From Candidatus Izemoplasma sp. (GTDB lineage: Bacteria > Bacillota_I > Bacilli_A > Izemoplasmatales > Izemoplasmataceae), in the NCBI GenBank assembly GCA_029939615.1, contig JAOZSP010000079.1, forward strand, positions 1 to 7,116: 7,116 bases of DNA. The letters are read 5' to 3'. The notes under the pieces are model-generated. The model was not told where the DNA came from. It searched no databases and saw only the letters and a list, made by a program, of their open reading frames with translations. A program made the position numbers and the translations under genes. Position 1 is the first letter of the stretch. Each line of letters starts with the position of its first letter. Shown here in pieces: positions 6,093 through 7,116 of the stretch.

Positions 6093-7116
6093 ATGAATAT
6101 ATTAAGTATATCTAAACTTAAAAAAGAGTTTAACGGAGAAGTTTTATTTCAAAACATCTCTTTTGACATAAATAGCAAAGATAAAATTGCTTTAATAGGT
6201 AAAAATGGAACAGGAAAATCGACATTACTAAAAATGATATTAGGCGACATTCATATTGATGAAGGAGAAATTCATAAATCTTCAAAAGTGCAAATTGGAT
6301 ATTTATCCCAAGAAGTTATTTCAAATAGTGATAATTCATTAATTAATGAGATGTATAGTGTGTTTCATGAAATAATTTCTTTAGAGAAACGTATGAATGA
6401 TTTAACAGCAAAACTCGAAAATGATCCTCTTAATAAAGAACTAATAAATAGATATGCAACATTAGAACATAACTACGCCATTAATGGAGGATACGAATAT
6501 CATTATCAAATTAACTTAATCTTATCTAAATTTGGATTTAAGAAAGAGGAATACAATCGAAATATCAATACTTTTAGTGGAGGAGAAAAAACTAGAGTAG
6601 CGTTTTCAAAACTGCTATTACAAAAACCAGACTTGTTAATTTTAGATGAACCAACAAATCATTTAGATATTGAAATTATAGATTGGCTAGAAGACTATTT
6701 AAATAAATACGAGGGTGCCGTTTTAATCGTTACTCATGATAAATACTTCATAACAAAAGTCTGTCGTAAAATGATTGAAATTGATCATTCTACAGCGCAT
6801 ATATATCATGGTAGTTTTACTGAATATGAAGATGAGAAGATAAAGAGATATGAACTTCTACTTAGAAACTATAAACGTCAGCAAAAAGAAATTGCTCACT
6901 TACAAAGTTTTGTGGATAGATTTAAATACAATGCTAAACGTGCAAGTATCGCAAAAGACCGTGAGAAGAAGATAAAGAGAATAGTAAAGATTGATAAGCC
7001 GCATCAATCAAATAAACATGTAAAAATGCAGTTCTTAGACCGTAGAACAACTAGAGATATTATTTTACAAGCAGAAAATATAAGCATTGGATATGATAAT
7101 AAAACATTATTAACAG
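6093..7116 (+). CDS. ABC-F family ATPase (ribosome-associated; probable antibiotic resistance or translation factor), partial
   Basis: The gene begins at ATG 6093, after GAGGTG (6081-6086), and stays open to the window edge: 341 complete codons of an expected total above 500. The first ABC domain has Walker A GKNGTGKST (36-44), signature FSGGE (161-165), Walker B Asp185 and Glu186 in LDEPTNHLD (a hallmark of ABC-F) and switch His215. There are no membrane segments. A charged helical linker follows (about 240-305, with LQSFVDRFKYNAKRAS) and the second ABC domain starts near 325. ABC-F proteins act in the cytosol at the ribosomal E site, either protecting against peptidyl-transferase antibiotics (VmlR, Vga, Lsa types) or aiding translation (EttA, YdiF types). 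The linker wording reminds me of YdiF-like members, but the attenuated leader favours drug-inducible protection. The subfamily is not settled. The C-terminal half lies outside the window. Confidence 0.93.
   Translation, partial: MNILSISKLKKEFNGEVLFQNISFDINSKDKIALIGKNGTGKSTLLKMILGDIHIDEGEIHKSSKVQIGYLSQEVISNSDNSLINEMYSVFHEIISLEKRMNDLTAKLENDPLNKELINRYATLEHNYAINGGYEYHYQINLILSKFGFKKEEYNRNINTFSGGEKTRVAFSKLLLQKPDLLILDEPTNHLDIEIIDWLEDYLNKYEGAVLIVTHDKYFITKVCRKMIEIDHSTAHIYHGSFTEYEDEKIKRYELLLRNYKRQQKEIAHLQSFVDRFKYNAKRASIAKDREKKIKRIVKIDKPHQSNKHVKMQFLDRRTTRDIILQAENISIGYDNKTLLT

Noticed and set aside
1..7116. CRISPR array, tRNA or rRNA genes
   Set aside because: No regularly spaced repeats and no recognisable tRNA or rRNA segments were seen on either strand by eye.

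Overview
The window looks like chromosome from a low-GC Gram-positive-type bacterium (Bacillota, or a Mollicutes-like lineage such as Acholeplasma or Haloplasma relatives). The evidence is strong A+T richness, strong GGAGG-type ribosome binding sites, sigma-A-like promoters and stem-plus-T-run terminators. Trp is encoded by TGG and the frames end in TAA or TAG, so nothing suggests the UGA=Trp code. The genus cannot be fixed from the sequence alone.

Left part (137-4686): a self-contained drug-efflux operon between two intrinsic terminators. A TetR-family repressor gene (242-853) is followed with no gap by two half-transporter genes (853-2628 and 2621-4594). The promoter carries two copies of an inverted repeat TGACA-N3-TGTCA, one filling the -35/-10 spacer and one at the transcription start region. 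This suggests the repressor controls its own operon. The two ABC proteins have complementary defects. The first lacks the catalytic Glu and the switch His, and the second has an altered signature motif. That is the hallmark of heterodimeric exporters with one dead and one live ATP site (BmrC/BmrD, LmrC/LmrD, TM287/288 type).

Middle part (about 4690-5796): a genomic scar. A minus-strand IS4-type transposase lacks its N-terminal part. It abuts the plus-strand C-terminal remnant of a gene that looks like a 2-oxoacid dehydrogenase E2-type acyltransferase. The long minus-strand open frame (4754-5773) is therefore a chimera: its first 45 or so residues are antisense to the acyltransferase remnant and are not real transposase.

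Right part (5821-7116): an ABC-F ATPase gene (6093 onward, cut by the window edge) preceded by about 240 nt of leader. The leader has an extended -10 promoter, a 31-codon upstream ORF with a good ribosome binding site, and a strong terminator hairpin before the ABC-F start. A CCATCA element inside the upstream ORF can pair either with that ORF's own ribosome binding region or with the 3' arm of the terminator. This is the layout of ribosome-mediated transcription attenuation, as known for antibiotic-inducible ABC-F and erm genes. It is the most interesting regulatory system in the window.

Taken together, two separate drug-response modules (regulated efflux and probable ribosome protection) sit on either side of a decayed insertion sequence.
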